Assembly: GCA_045627525.1 (NCBI GenBank)
Contig: JAZQNW010000013.1
Coordinates: forward strand, 1-64,000
Length of the DNA stretch: 64,000 bases
Source of the DNA: CAG-877 sp045627525
GTDB taxonomy: Bacteria > Bacillota_I > Bacilli_A > RF39 > UBA660
Reading direction: 5' to 3'
Shown here: positions 23,256 to 32,815 of the stretch, in pieces
Layout of the letters: each line of letters begins with the position of its first letter
How positions within the stretch are numbered: the first letter of the stretch is position 1
Translations under genes and position numbers: made by a program
The notes under the pieces: model-generated
Databases searched by the model: none
What the model was told of the DNA's origin: nothing
The model's input: the letters and a program-made list of their open reading frames with translations, nothing else

Positions 23256-26221
23256 TATTTACCTCCCTTTTTTAATTCTTTTATTCTATTGTAAATTTTT
23301 ACATAATCAAGATAGTTTATTTGGTTATCATCGTTCATATCTCCAGCTTTCAAATATTCTTCAACTAATAGTTTTTTTGATAAATTAGGATGTTTTTCTT
23401 TTTGAATATGGTTATATACTTTTACATAATCAGTATAACTTATATTGCCATCTCCATCTGTATCTCCTATAACTGATAAACCATAATTAAATGTGTTACC
23501 GTTTATTGTAATTTTTATTTTTTCACCTGTAGCTGCTAGAGCTGAATTGCTTAATAATTCTGTACCTTTGTAAGCTTTTATTGTACTATCAAATGGTTCT
23601 ATAGTTCCTAGATTTGTATTAACTATTGAGTTTATTTTTGTGTTTATTGGTATTTTTAATAGCATATTTTCACTTTTTGTAGCGCTATTAAATGTTAATT
23701 TAGATTCAATATCTGTATTAGGAATCCATTTTACGTATAATTTTGTTCCTACTGTTAGATTATAAGTTTTTTTAGTTCTACCAATGTAACTATTTTCATC
23801 ATCCTTGTTTGTATACCATCCAGAGAAAAGATATCCTTCTTTTTCTGGAGGTGTCAATAGCATCTGCTCAGAGTCTACGATTATTTCATCTTCAGATGTT
23901 TCTGGTGAAGCAGTATTTTCTATTTCATATAATCTTGTTGGGCGTAAAACTACGAATAAATCTGATCCTGGAAATTCTTTTGTTTTGACATTTGGTCCAT
24001 AGTCATAATCTCCATTTAAGTTCTCATAAATTTTTTCTTCACCGTTTTCTATAGTAATAGCCTTAAATTTCTTATATTGGCTATCTCCATAATACATATA
24101 TGTTTGCGCATTGTTATTAGAATACGTTATTATTAAATCTCCAAACTGTAAATCTGAATAATATAAATATGGTATTCTATCACCAGCTATATTGCCTTTA
24201 ACTTTTCTTCCACCATATAAACCTGGTACCAACATTTTATTAATTTTATATTCTGTTGTTGATTCATCGATTGAAATTTCAGAATTAATTTTCCTAGAAT
24301 ATACATCATAAGGTTGAGTGCTATCTACACCAGTATCATTATTGAATATGGTGTTTTTTATGTCATTGTAATTCAAATATGTTAAGTCAATATCTAGATT
24401 ATTATAAATATTTTGAATAAATGTTAAACTGTCTGTCGACATATTGGCAGAAATATATTCTGTAATTTTTTCTATTTCTTCGCTGCCAAGTGTTGAGTTT
24501 ATTTCAATATTTAAATCTGGCATATTTAGTTTATTTTCTGTTTCAGTAGTTATTTCAAAGCCAGGATTCATTACTTTATCTATTTTATCTTTTATTTTTA
24601 CGGAGAAAGAAAATGTTTTTTCTTCATCTGATTTAATAGTATATTCATCAAAAATTATTCTATTTTCTGATACAGTATAAGTGGAATTTTCATCCATTAC
24701 TAATTCTGTTCCAGCTGGTATTACTGCTGTTATATTTAATTTATATTCTTCATTACTTCTTTCAGCAGTTTTCCAATTTTCTTCACCAACATAACTAATA
24801 CAAGAATTTTTTCCTCTTACACTTGAATTCTTATATCCTTTTGTTGAATCTGGTATACGACAATATCCTATAGTACTTATATTCTTTAAATCTAAGTTAT
24901 AGGTTATTGTATCATTTGAGCTAACGGAATTATATTTTGATAGTTCTTTTCCAGTTGAGTTTGTTGCATATTGCTCTACCTCCAAGTTTTTCAATTCACT
25001 TCTTGCTAGAGTATTTCCTAAGTATTCTTCATAGTTATCTTTGTATTGTTGATATTCAATATCTTCGGGATTTATTATACAAGAATCTTCAGTACAAAAT
25101 TTATTTATTGGACGCATGATGCTTATTGAATGAGTTTTATATGATGTTGTTGATGTTTCTGATTTATGGAAAACATTATAATTCAATAAGTCATCTACTG
25201 AAATAAATCTTACAGAGTACCAATCAATCCCAGCACTACTGTTACTTTCTAGTATCTTGCCATTTTCATCAAACTCTACATCTACTCCAGTTGAATGAAT
25301 AAATCCAGGTGTTTCACTATCATAGGCAGTGCCTACATATATTAAAGTATGACCACCTAAATTTACACCATAGTCATTACTGTTGCGTTGTTCTAAATAG
25401 CTTAATATATCACCTGGTTGTAAGGTACTTTTAATATTCTCGATTATTTCACTTTGTGTAGTTTCATCTTCAGAATATTCGTAACATTTATAGTTTTCAT
25501 CATTTTTTGTACATGTGCTTTGATTTAAATTATTTTGGTAATAATATACTGGTACGATGGAGTTATCATTTATTTTGTATTCAGGGTCTTCTTTTAATTT
25601 AGTATTGGCTCTAGAATAATAAGCTAAATCATTAGTAATTTTGATTTTTGCATATTGTTGCATATATCCTACTTTCCATCCATAGGCTCTATTTAAAGTA
25701 CATTCTTCATAATTATCGGAACATTTTTCTTTTTCAAATTTAAAAGGTTCGTTATCTTTTTCATATAATTTATAAAACGTTGGTGATTCAATTTCATTTT
25801 TAACATAATTTGTAGCAGTCTGTCCTTCTGAACTATCAGTAACATTATTTAGTATATCACCGGTCATATATTCACTCATGTAATAACCTAATGAGTGCAT
25901 ATATACCATTTCAGTAAAACTAGAACAGTCTACTGCATAGTGGTTAGTTTTACTTACTAATTCTGGTGTTGTTGTTAAATCGTGGTAAGAAAAAGAACCG
26001 GCCTGATAATAATTCCCCTGATTAATACCACTATCAGTTGAATATTCTTCATAGTCTGAATATGTATTTTTATATAAATATTGTAATGCTGTTGAAACAA
26101 CCATGTCTTGCAATTGGGCTCTAGTATATGTTGTTTCATTAGCAAATGAATTCTTTGCAGCTACTATAGTAATAACTACGGCTACAATATATATGCTGAT
26201 TAATGTTATTTTCTTTTTCAT
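23255..26221 (-). CDS. Secreted NlpC/P60-like protein with C-terminal dockerin
   Basis: The 988-residue protein has a signal peptide (about 1-27) and a Cys-peptidase-like domain. Its nucleophile motif is YAVDCSSFTEMVY (Cys99), followed by LQPGDILSYL and GGHTLIYVG (His291), the NlpC/P60 order with a large insertion between. A second, degenerate copy appears later (LQFGDLIITYSNNNAQTYMY). Next comes an InlB-type repeat (GYLFSGWYTNKDDENS ... YVKWIP), and the last 70 residues are a type I dockerin with two calcium-loop halves, DTDGDGNISYTDY and DMNDDNQINYLDY. It probably acts on, or is displayed at, the cell wall. Its partner may be the co-encoded downstream membrane protein. Confidence 0.83.
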   Translation of the reverse strand: MKKKITLISIYIVAVVITIVAAKNSFANETTYTRAQLQDMVVSTALQYLYKNTYSDYEEYSTDSGINQGNYYQAGSFSYHDLTTTPELVSKTNHYAVDCSSFTEMVYMHSLGYYMSEYMTGDILNNVTDSSEGQTATNYVKNEIESPTFYKLYEKDNEPFKFEKEKCSDNYEECTLNRAYGWKVGYMQQYAKIKITNDLAYYSRANTKLKEDPEYKINDNSIVPVYYYQNNLNQSTCTKNDENYKCYEYSEDETTQSEIIENIKSTLQPGDILSYLEQRNSNDYGVNLGGHTLIYVGTAYDSETPGFIHSTGVDVEFDENGKILESNSSAGIDWYSVRFISVDDLLNYNVFHKSETSTTSYKTHSISIMRPINKFCTEDSCIINPEDIEYQQYKDNYEEYLGNTLARSELKNLEVEQYATNSTGKELSKYNSVSSNDTITYNLDLKNISTIGYCRIPDSTKGYKNSSVRGKNSCISYVGEENWKTAERSNEEYKLNITAVIPAGTELVMDENSTYTVSENRIIFDEYTIKSDEEKTFSFSVKIKDKIDKVMNPGFEITTETENKLNMPDLNIEINSTLGSEEIEKITEYISANMSTDSLTFIQNIYNNLDIDLTYLNYNDIKNTIFNNDTGVDSTQPYDVYSRKINSEISIDESTTEYKINKMLVPGLYGGRKVKGNIAGDRIPYLYYSDLQFGDLIITYSNNNAQTYMYYGDSQYKKFKAITIENGEEKIYENLNGDYDYGPNVKTKEFPGSDLFVVLRPTRLYEIENTASPETSEDEIIVDSEQMLLTPPEKEGYLFSGWYTNKDDENSYIGRTKKTYNLTVGTKLYVKWIPNTDIESKLTFNSATKSENMLLKIPINTKINSIVNTNLGTIEPFDSTIKAYKGTELLSNSALAATGEKIKITINGNTFNYGLSVIGDTDGDGNISYTDYVKVYNHIQKEKHPNLSKKLLVEEYLKAGDMNDDNQINYLDYVKIYNRIKELKKGGK

Positions 26222-26274
26222 ACTATCACTATCCTATATATATTATCTCTAATATAATTTTATCATAACTGATG

Positions 26275-26307
26275 TCAAAAAAAAAGAATTATTGTTAATA
26301 ATTCTTT
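26275..26307 (-). terminator. Terminator overlapping the end of the U32 peptidase gene
   Basis: Arms AAAGAATTATT/AATAATTCTTT with a 3-nt loop and a following T run on the minus strand overlap the stop codon at 26295. Confidence 0.85.
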
Positions 26308-28457
26308 AGGTATTTTTCAATATTTTCTTCATTATAAAAGTCTATTCTTAAGTTGCAATTTTCTTTTATAAATTTTGATATATTTAGTTTTTTAGGCTCA
26401 TAATTTAATACATGAGTATTATAACTATCATAATAGACTGGGAATTTTCTTTGTTTTAAATCCTGTAGTTCATAATTTATATCATCTTCTTGCAGATTTA
26501 GAATATTGTCTTTTATTATCATATTCTCTACTCTGCCATATACTAGTATTTCAAAATTATAATTGTTTCCAAATTTATCTTGATACATTTTTATAAACTC
26601 TTCTATTTCTTTTTCAGTCAATTCTACTGATAATGTTATTGACTTTAAGTTATATTTAAATAAGTAATATGCAGTATAAATGTTATAAACGTTTAATCCA
26701 TAGTTTCCAACTAAATTTTGATTTATAAAATTGAAATAATCTGATACTAAATTTTTATCTTCTAAATTTTTTGAAATTTTTCTACTACATCTCGGAGTGA
26801 CATAGTAAATATTTTCATAATGTTTATACTTTTTATATATACTTTTTTTAATTACATAAATTCTATCAATATTTTTATCTATACATTCTTTTAATTGATT
26901 TTCATTATAAACTGTTGCGGTTGTGTAATTAGTCTTGTTGATATTTGTTTTTGTAAATTTTGTTTCCTTGATAATTACTTCTTTTTTAGTATTTTCTCTT
27001 ACGTTTATTAATTTATTTACAGCTTCTCTTCTTAACTCATTTAGTACTTTTATTGGTATAAATATATTATCTGATATATTAATATTTATTTTTTTACATG
27101 TAAATGGTGTTTCACCTAATTTTAATATTTGTCTTGAAATAGTATCCTCTGTTATTGGATTATTTTGAGCTTTTTCAATGATTGGTCCTTTTACATTAAT
27201 TTTATTTGTACCATCTAATATTTCCATTTCTATATTTTCATTTTCTTTTGCTTTTATGTTTATATTTATTTCTAATTTTCTTTTTGGTAAATTTTTAAGA
27301 TCTTTCATTAATTTAAAATCTAAAGTTTTACAAACAATATCATTTTCTTTTAAATCAACTTTATTATCTAAATAGCAAATATTATTGGCACTTGATATTA
27401 GTTTTTTGTTTTCATCGTATAGATAATTTACAATAAAACCTTTTCCACTTTTTTTAAATCTTATTCCATCTTGTTGATTTAATGGTTTTGATAATTTTAT
27501 TTTAATTTTATCTTTTGTTATACCAATTACTTTACCTATTTCTAACCCTATATGATTTGGACTTTCTATATTCATTAAATCTTTTGGTGAGCAATTAAAT
27601 AAATGTCCAGTTGTAAATTCACGATTAAATATTGTTTTTAATTCATTATTTTTTTCTTTTATATTTGTTTGTTCATATTTATCAATTAAATTTCTATAAT
27701 AATTAGTAATAAATCCTACATATTCAGGGCTTTTCATTCTTCCTTCTATTTTAAAACTTGTTATATCACTATTTAATAATTCATTAAATCTAGTAGAGGT
27801 ATTTAGTTCTTTAGTACTAAGTAAATACTTTTTGTTCGTTAGTTGTTTTCCTTTGTGTAATAGTTGATATGGAAGTCTACAGCTTCCAGCACACTCACCA
27901 CGATTTCCACTTCTTGTTCCTATCATACTACTCATTAAGCAACATCCTGAATATGATATACATAATGCTCCATGTACAAATACTTCTTTTTCAATTGGGA
28001 CGGCTATTGAGTTTATTTCTTCTAGTGACATTTCTCTTGAAAAAACTACTCTTTTTAATCCTAATTTGTAAAATAATTCAGCTGTTTCTTTAGCTGATGT
28101 ATTTGCCTGTGTTGAGGCATGAATTTCTAAATTAGGATATTTTTCACGACATAAATTTATCATTCCAAAGTCTTGCATTAGAATGGCATCAACACCATTT
28201 TTATGAAGAAATTCAACTTGTTTTAAGAAATCTTCTACTTCATTATTTTTAACTAGTGTGTTCATTGTAATATATACTTTTACACCATATAAATGGCAGT
28301 ATTTAATTGCTTCGATTATTTCTTCATTAGTAAAATTATTAGCAAATTTTCTGGCGCCAAAATTTTTAGCTGCCATGTAAATAGCATCTGCTCCATTTTG
28401 AACAGCATATTTTAGGCTTTCCATATTACCAGCTGGTGCAAGTAATTCGTGTTTCAT
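26295..28457 (-). CDS. Peptidase U32 family protein (RlhA/YhbU-like)
   Basis: The 720-residue protein carries the U32 TIM-barrel-like domain (ELLAPAGNMESLKYAVQNGADA, split here for length: it begins at residue 4) and the conserved cysteine region CISYSGCCLMSS ... NRGECAGSCRLPY, four or more Cys likely binding Fe-S. FKIEGRMKSPEYVG follows, and the long C-terminal half matches the DUF3656-bearing form. Family members include RlhA, which hydroxylates 23S rRNA C2501, and prephenate-dependent or protease-like enzymes. rRNA hydroxylation is the better guess for this length. It has its own AAGGTGG ribosome-binding site and a terminator. Confidence 0.88.
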   Translation of the reverse strand: MKHELLAPAGNMESLKYAVQNGADAIYMAAKNFGARKFANNFTNEEIIEAIKYCHLYGVKVYITMNTLVKNNEVEDFLKQVEFLHKNGVDAILMQDFGMINLCREKYPNLEIHASTQANTSAKETAELFYKLGLKRVVFSREMSLEEINSIAVPIEKEVFVHGALCISYSGCCLMSSMIGTRSGNRGECAGSCRLPYQLLHKGKQLTNKKYLLSTKELNTSTRFNELLNSDITSFKIEGRMKSPEYVGFITNYYRNLIDKYEQTNIKEKNNELKTIFNREFTTGHLFNCSPKDLMNIESPNHIGLEIGKVIGITKDKIKIKLSKPLNQQDGIRFKKSGKGFIVNYLYDENKKLISSANNICYLDNKVDLKENDIVCKTLDFKLMKDLKNLPKRKLEININIKAKENENIEMEILDGTNKINVKGPIIEKAQNNPITEDTISRQILKLGETPFTCKKININISDNIFIPIKVLNELRREAVNKLINVRENTKKEVIIKETKFTKTNINKTNYTTATVYNENQLKECIDKNIDRIYVIKKSIYKKYKHYENIYYVTPRCSRKISKNLEDKNLVSDYFNFINQNLVGNYGLNVYNIYTAYYLFKYNLKSITLSVELTEKEIEEFIKMYQDKFGNNYNFEILVYGRVENMIIKDNILNLQEDDINYELQDLKQRKFPVYYDSYNTHVLNYEPKKLNISKFIKENCNLRIDFYNEENIEKYLKNY

Positions 28458-28512
28458 ATTACCACCTTCTATCTTTAATGATTATATCATATTTTTTATG
28501 TGATTGATTATT

Positions 28513-28791
28513 TTATTGATTATTTGATTTTAAATTTTCTATTTCTTTATTTAATGCTTTAACCATCTTTTTTAACATATTTAACTCATTGACATTATTG
28601 TTTGTTTGATCATTTCTTTCATTATTAAGCTGTTTAAAATAAGCGTTAGTACATAATACTTGTGCTGTTAGCATTAGCCAATTTCCTAGGGCATTTTGTT
28701 CGCTTGCCGTCATATCATCTATTAATAAATAACCTACTACTGTAGCACTGAATGTAAGTGTTTTAGGAGAAAGGTTAGAAATCAAATTCAT
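28513..28791 (-). CDS. Small conserved hypothetical protein with C-terminal coiled coil
   Basis: The 92-residue protein has a hydrophobic half (SPKTLTFSATVVGYLLIDD and ALGNWLMLTAQVLCTNAYF), suggesting two membrane helices separated by an acidic turn. A short coiled coil follows (LKKMVKALNKEIENLK). I recall similar small proteins in spore-forming Bacillota but know no function. AAGGTGATAATATG gives a good start. The motif DDMTASEQNALGNWLM looks conserved enough to be a real gene. Confidence 0.7.
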   Translation of the reverse strand: MNLISNLSPKTLTFSATVVGYLLIDDMTASEQNALGNWLMLTAQVLCTNAYFKQLNNERNDQTNNNVNELNMLKKMVKALNKEIENLKSNNQ

Positions 28792-28854
28792 ATTATCACC
28801 TTATTAATTTTATGAATTATATTAACTATTTATTTACTGATGGTAAATTGTATC

Positions 28855-28887
28855 AAAAAAAATGTAGACTTTATTGTGTCTACATTT
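28855..28887 (-). terminator. Terminator after rubrerythrin
   Basis: An 8-bp inverted repeat, ATGTAGAC/GTCTACAT, with T runs on both sides ends the hydA-rbr operon; the plus orientation would also work. Confidence 0.85.
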
Positions 28888-28888
28888 T

Positions 28889-29428
28889 TTAATAGTTTGT
28901 TGCTTTCATTTCAAAATAACTTTGTGGATGAGCACATACTGGACAAACTAGTGGTGCTTTTTTACCTATAACTACATGTCCACAATTGCGGCATATCCAA
29001 ATGCATTCTTCATCTTTACTAAAGACAACTTCATCTTCTATATTTTTCAATAGTTTTCTGTATCTTTCTTCATGTTCTTTTTCGATTGCTGCTACTGCTC
29101 TAAATTTTGCAGCTAATACTGTAAATCCTTCTTCTTCAGCTTCTTTAGCAAATGTTTCGTACATATCAGTCCATTCGTAATTTTCACCATCTGCTGCAGC
29201 GTTTAAGTTTTCAATTGTTGATGGTACTGCACCACCGTTTAATTCTTTGAACCACATTTTTGCATGTTCTTTTTCGTTGTTTGCTGTTTCTTCAAAAATA
29301 GCAGCGATTTGTTCGTATCCATCTTTTTTTGCCTTGCTAGCAAAATATGTATATTTGTTTCTTGCTTGACTTTCACCAGCAAATGCAGCCATTAAATTTT
29401 GTTCTGTTTTACTTCCTTTTAATTCCAT
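28889..29428 (-). CDS. rbr: Rubrerythrin
   Basis: The 179-residue protein has the four-helix diiron domain with the paired ExxH ligand motifs EKEHAKMWF and EKEHEERYR and Glu ligands in the other helices. A C-terminal rubredoxin-like Fe site follows (CRNCGHVVIG ... CPVCAHPQSYF). Rubrerythrins reduce hydrogen peroxide in anaerobes. The gene starts 19 nt after the [FeFe] hydrogenase gene on the same strand and ends at a terminator. This suggests an operon in which low-potential electrons and peroxide defence are linked. Confidence 0.97.
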   Translation of the reverse strand: MELKGSKTEQNLMAAFAGESQARNKYTYFASKAKKDGYEQIAAIFEETANNEKEHAKMWFKELNGGAVPSTIENLNAAADGENYEWTDMYETFAKEAEEEGFTVLAAKFRAVAAIEKEHEERYRKLLKNIEDEVVFSKDEECIWICRNCGHVVIGKKAPLVCPVCAHPQSYFEMKATNY

Positions 29429-29447
29429 GTAAATATTCTCCTTTATA

Positions 29448-30881
29448 TTATCCTAAGATATCACTTTTGTCTTCATAAGTAGTATGGAGTAAATCAATAG
29501 CCTTTTTGCTTAGTGGTTTTTCCAAATAACTACTATAAATATCTATGATATCTTGATTCTCATAACTATTTCTAGTAATTGAATCACTATCTTCATTATA
29601 CAAGCTTTTTATTCTCTTTTCAATTACTTCTTTTTGTTTTGATACTATTCCTAATGGCTGACCTCCACCGCCAACACAGCCACCAGGACAATTCATAACT
29701 TCTATAAAATGATATTTGCAGTTACCATTTTCTAATTCTTTTAATATTGGCTCAATATTTGTTAATCCATATACAACTAATACATTTAGTTTGTTATTTC
29801 CAATTGTAACAGTGGCTTCTTTTAAATTATTATATCCTCTAACATCTTCTAAATTTAATAGTTCTCTTGGTGGATTTTTCTTATTTACAAAATAATATGC
29901 TGTTCTTAATGCTGCTTCCATAACTCCACCTGAAGAACCAAATATTATTCCTGCTCCACTACCTCTTTGCATGATGTGATCAAAATTTGTATCTTTTAAA
30001 TTATTAAAATCTATTTCTTTTTCTCTTATCATCATAGCTAATTCAGATGTTGTTATAACAAAATTGGTATCATCATTGTAATTTAATATTTCTGATTTTT
30101 TAGAAGTACACGGAGTTACCGCAACTGTAATAATATTTTCTTTTGGTATTTCTGCCATTTCACTAAAATAATTTTTTATCATAGATCCTTGCATGCTAAT
30201 AGGACTTTTACAGGTTGATAAATATTTTAATAATTTTGGATGGTATATTTCTAAGTATCTTACCCATCCTGGACAGCAGCTTGTAAATTGAGGGATATTC
30301 TTATTTTCTTTTAATCTTTCTAGCAATTCACTTGCTTCTTCCATTATTGTTAAATCTGCTCCAAATGTTGTATCAAATACATAATTAAATCCTAATTCTT
30401 TTAAAGCTGTTACCATTTTCTTTTCTACATTATCATCTTCTGATAAGAATTCTTCGCCTAGAGCTACTCTAACGGCTGGTGCTGTAAAGGCAATTACCAC
30501 TTTGTCGGTATCGTTAATGTAATTCATTACTTTTTTATATGAATACTTTGGTAATATTGCTCCTACTGGACAATTTAGTGAGCATTGTCCACATGAAATG
30601 CAAACTGGTTCTTTTGACTTTTTTGGATCATAGTGTATTCCTACTTTATTTTGACATATCTTAGAGCATAATCCGCATTTTATACATTTTTCTTCAATTC
30701 TTTCAATTCCTGGATTATTTTTTGAAATTGGGATTGGTCCAGTTATTATTGGGCTTGACTCTTCTTCGTCTGTTTTTTCTATTAATTCTTTATTACTACC
30801 GCAAAATGGACAGCATTCTAGCTCTTCAAAATTGTCAGTTTCAATAATTTTATTACACATTTTACATTTATACTTTGCCAT
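29448..30881 (-). CDS. [FeFe] hydrogenase with N-terminal rubredoxin-like domain
   Basis: The 477-residue protein begins with a rubredoxin-like CKMC ... CPFC site (residues 5-27), followed by two [4Fe-4S] ferredoxin motifs (CIKCGLCSKICQ and CISCGQCSLNCP). The H-cluster domain has motif L1 TSCCPGW, L2 as TPCTSKKSE (usual MPCxxKKxE) and L3 as NCPGGCVGGGG. These four Cys positions hold the H-cluster, so catalytic proton reduction or H2 oxidation is likely. The rubredoxin-like head is an extra electron site. Partner: rubrerythrin directly downstream. Maturases HydE/F/G are not in the window. Confidence 0.93.
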   Translation of the reverse strand: MAKYKCKMCNKIIETDNFEELECCPFCGSNKELIEKTDEEESSPIITGPIPISKNNPGIERIEEKCIKCGLCSKICQNKVGIHYDPKKSKEPVCISCGQCSLNCPVGAILPKYSYKKVMNYINDTDKVVIAFTAPAVRVALGEEFLSEDDNVEKKMVTALKELGFNYVFDTTFGADLTIMEEASELLERLKENKNIPQFTSCCPGWVRYLEIYHPKLLKYLSTCKSPISMQGSMIKNYFSEMAEIPKENIITVAVTPCTSKKSEILNYNDDTNFVITTSELAMMIREKEIDFNNLKDTNFDHIMQRGSGAGIIFGSSGGVMEAALRTAYYFVNKKNPPRELLNLEDVRGYNNLKEATVTIGNNKLNVLVVYGLTNIEPILKELENGNCKYHFIEVMNCPGGCVGGGGQPLGIVSKQKEVIEKRIKSLYNEDSDSITRNSYENQDIIDIYSSYLEKPLSKKAIDLLHTTYEDKSDILG

Positions 30882-30994
30882 TGTTTCACCTATTCTTTAT
30901 AAATTTTACAAATCAATTATATCATTTATAGATTTTGTGTCAATTGCATCAGAACTAATTTGTCAGTCTTTCATATTATATTATAGGTGATTAT

Positions 30995-31207
30995 ATGAAA
31001 ATAAAGCATCCTTTCTTTTGTCGGTGTAATACCTGCAAACAAAAAAGACGTGGTAGTCTTTTATATCTAGTTGGCGTTGTTGTTGTATTTATTGTTTTAT
31101 TTTATCAAATGTTATTATTACTTTTTATAACTACAAGACTTAATGTTATTATTTTATTATTTGAATTCTTCTTGTTGTGCTTTCTGATTTTCTTGATTTT
31201 CTTGTAA
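30995..31207 (+). CDS. Small membrane protein with N-terminal Cys cluster
   Basis: The 70-residue frame follows AGGTGATTATATG, a good start signal. It encodes FFCRCNTCKQKRR (three Cys in a short basic head, possible zinc knuckle) and then two hydrophobic helices. I know no homologue. Its last 51 nt overlap the 3' end of the ysxE-like gene on the opposite strand, so either the overlap is real tail-to-tail or this frame is partly spurious. The head motif and start argue for a real gene. Confidence 0.5.
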   Translation: MKIKHPFFCRCNTCKQKRRGSLLYLVGVVVVFIVLFYQMLLLLFITTRLNVIILLFEFFLLCFLIFLIFL

Positions 31208-32068
31208 TATAAAGTCATTTGTTTTGATAATATAGTTTATTAGTTTTCTTACTTTTAATGTATTATTATAATTATTATCTTTAAATTCTATTTTCCATGG
31301 CTTAGATAGTAGTGCCAAAAATAAATTTCTTTCATCTTCATTATATTTATATTTACTTTGATATATTTTATAAAGACTATATATTTCTATATCATTATCA
31401 TATTCGTTACGATAAAAATTCAAAAAATCATAAATAGCATTATCTCTTTTTGCTTTATTCCAACTAATTATATATCCTTTATCGCTTTCTAGGAAATGTT
31501 CTAGACTTAAATTGTTATGTATCAAAGCCTTTCTCTCTTTTGTTTTATGTATCTTTTCATTATACCAATCATCTAATTTTCTTTTTGAATAGTCTAGACT
31601 TTTATAAATTTTACTTATATTTCTAATTAATAGGTATTCTGCTGGTGACATATATACTTTATTTTCTATATATTCTTGTAAGTCATGATAATAAATGTTT
31701 AACATATTTAATTCATTAATATTTTCTTCATATTCTTTTTTTACATTATCTAAGTCTATATTTTCATAAGTTGTTGTTATATTATGTAAAATACTAATTA
31801 TATACATTAAATCATTTTTTTTACTTGGATTATTGTTATCTTCAATGTATTCATATATCTCATATTTATCATTGTAATCAGTTTTTGGCTCTAAGTAATT
31901 ATTAAAATTTCTACTGTTTAAATATTCATATATTAATTTATTAGAATTGGTTTTTACTTTCAAAATATATTTATTATTAATAGTATCTATTATTTTGGCG
32001 CTTTTTTTGTAACTTATATTAATGGGAGTTATATTGTATTTATCAAGTAATTTTTTGTAATCATTCAT
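31157..32068 (-). CDS. YsxE-like spore coat protein (CotS kinase-fold family)
   Basis: The 303-residue protein has an aminoglycoside-phosphotransferase-like layout: KIIDTINNKYILKVK as the N-lobe Lys strand, YEIYEYIEDNNN as the hinge and ALIHNNLSLEHFL in place of the HGDLHxxN catalytic loop. The catalytic Asp is replaced by Asn, so it is probably a pseudokinase. In Bacillus ysxE follows spoVID, and here it overlaps the SpoVID-like gene by 8 nt, which strongly supports the call. The role is coat assembly in the mother cell. Confidence 0.8.
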   Translation of the reverse strand: MNDYKKLLDKYNITPINISYKKSAKIIDTINNKYILKVKTNSNKLIYEYLNSRNFNNYLEPKTDYNDKYEIYEYIEDNNNPSKKNDLMYIISILHNITTTYENIDLDNVKKEYEENINELNMLNIYYHDLQEYIENKVYMSPAEYLLIRNISKIYKSLDYSKRKLDDWYNEKIHKTKERKALIHNNLSLEHFLESDKGYIISWNKAKRDNAIYDFLNFYRNEYDNDIEIYSLYKIYQSKYKYNEDERNLFLALLSKPWKIEFKDNNYNNTLKVRKLINYIIKTNDFILQENQENQKAQQEEFK

Positions 32069-32765
32069 TTGAAGTTGGAATAATTAACTTAGTGCCTATT
32101 GTAATATTTGATAAGTCATTATAACTTTCTAATTCTTCTTTTGTTATATGATATTTTGTTAATATTGATTCAATTGTTTCTTCTTCTCTAACTATATAAA
32201 CTGAATAAGCTTTAAAAGTTTCATCTGATGAACTTATAGATGCAAATAATGATTCCTGTTGATTTTCTTTTTTAGTTGGTATTTCCTTTTCTTCTTCTTT
32301 TTTCTCATCACCATCACATTCTCTTAGTTCTTCTTTTAATATGTGATTTATTTTTTTTGGATGATCTTTTAAAATTATTTGTTCCTCTACTTCTTTTGAA
32401 TCATCAATTATTTGTTTTTTTGATTCCTTAATATCTTCAATTAGTTCTACACCTTCTACTTTTACGTCTATGTAACAATTCATAGTATCATCATTTTCAA
32501 TTTCATAATAAAAATCATCAATACTTATTTTTGCTGTTGATAAATCTAAATTTTCATTTAAAATTATTTCAGCTGGTATATTATAAGTAAAATCTTCTTC
32601 TAATCTTGATGCTTCTGTTAATTTATATTTTCCAGTTATAATAAATTCTCCTGATATATTACTTTCATCAATGAATTTTAAATTATGTTCTAGGGCAATG
32701 GCGGTTATTTCGCCTATCATTGATGGAAATTCTAAATTTTTTTTAAAAGATATAATTTTTTTCAT
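32061..32765 (-). CDS. SpoVID-like spore morphogenetic protein with LysM domain
   Basis: The 234-residue protein has an N-terminal beta-rich domain like the SpoVID/SPOCS type (GEFIITGKYKLTEASRLEED, YNIPAEIILNENLDLS, CYIDVKVEGVELI). An acidic linker leads to a C-terminal LysM domain (YIVREEETIESILTKYHITK ... IGTKLIIP). In Bacillus SpoVID anchors the spore coat and its LysM binds SafA-lipid II or glycan. This version is much shorter than the Bacillus protein. The gene follows lonA and overlaps the ysxE-like gene, preserving the Bacillus spoVID-ysxE order. Confidence 0.85.
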   Translation of the reverse strand: MKKIISFKKNLEFPSMIGEITAIALEHNLKFIDESNISGEFIITGKYKLTEASRLEEDFTYNIPAEIILNENLDLSTAKISIDDFYYEIENDDTMNCYIDVKVEGVELIEDIKESKKQIIDDSKEVEEQIILKDHPKKINHILKEELRECDGDEKKEEEKEIPTKKENQQESLFASISSSDETFKAYSVYIVREEETIESILTKYHITKEELESYNDLSNITIGTKLIIPTSNE

Positions 32766-32790
32766 ATATTCCTCCTAAAAGATAATATGA

Positions 32791-32815
32791 AAAAAGAAGA
32801 ATGTTTATTCTTCTT
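32791..32815 (-). terminator. Terminator after lonA
   Basis: AAGAAGAAT/ATTCTTCTT with a 4-nt loop and T run on the minus strand separates lonA from the spoVID-ysxE pair. Confidence 0.8.
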
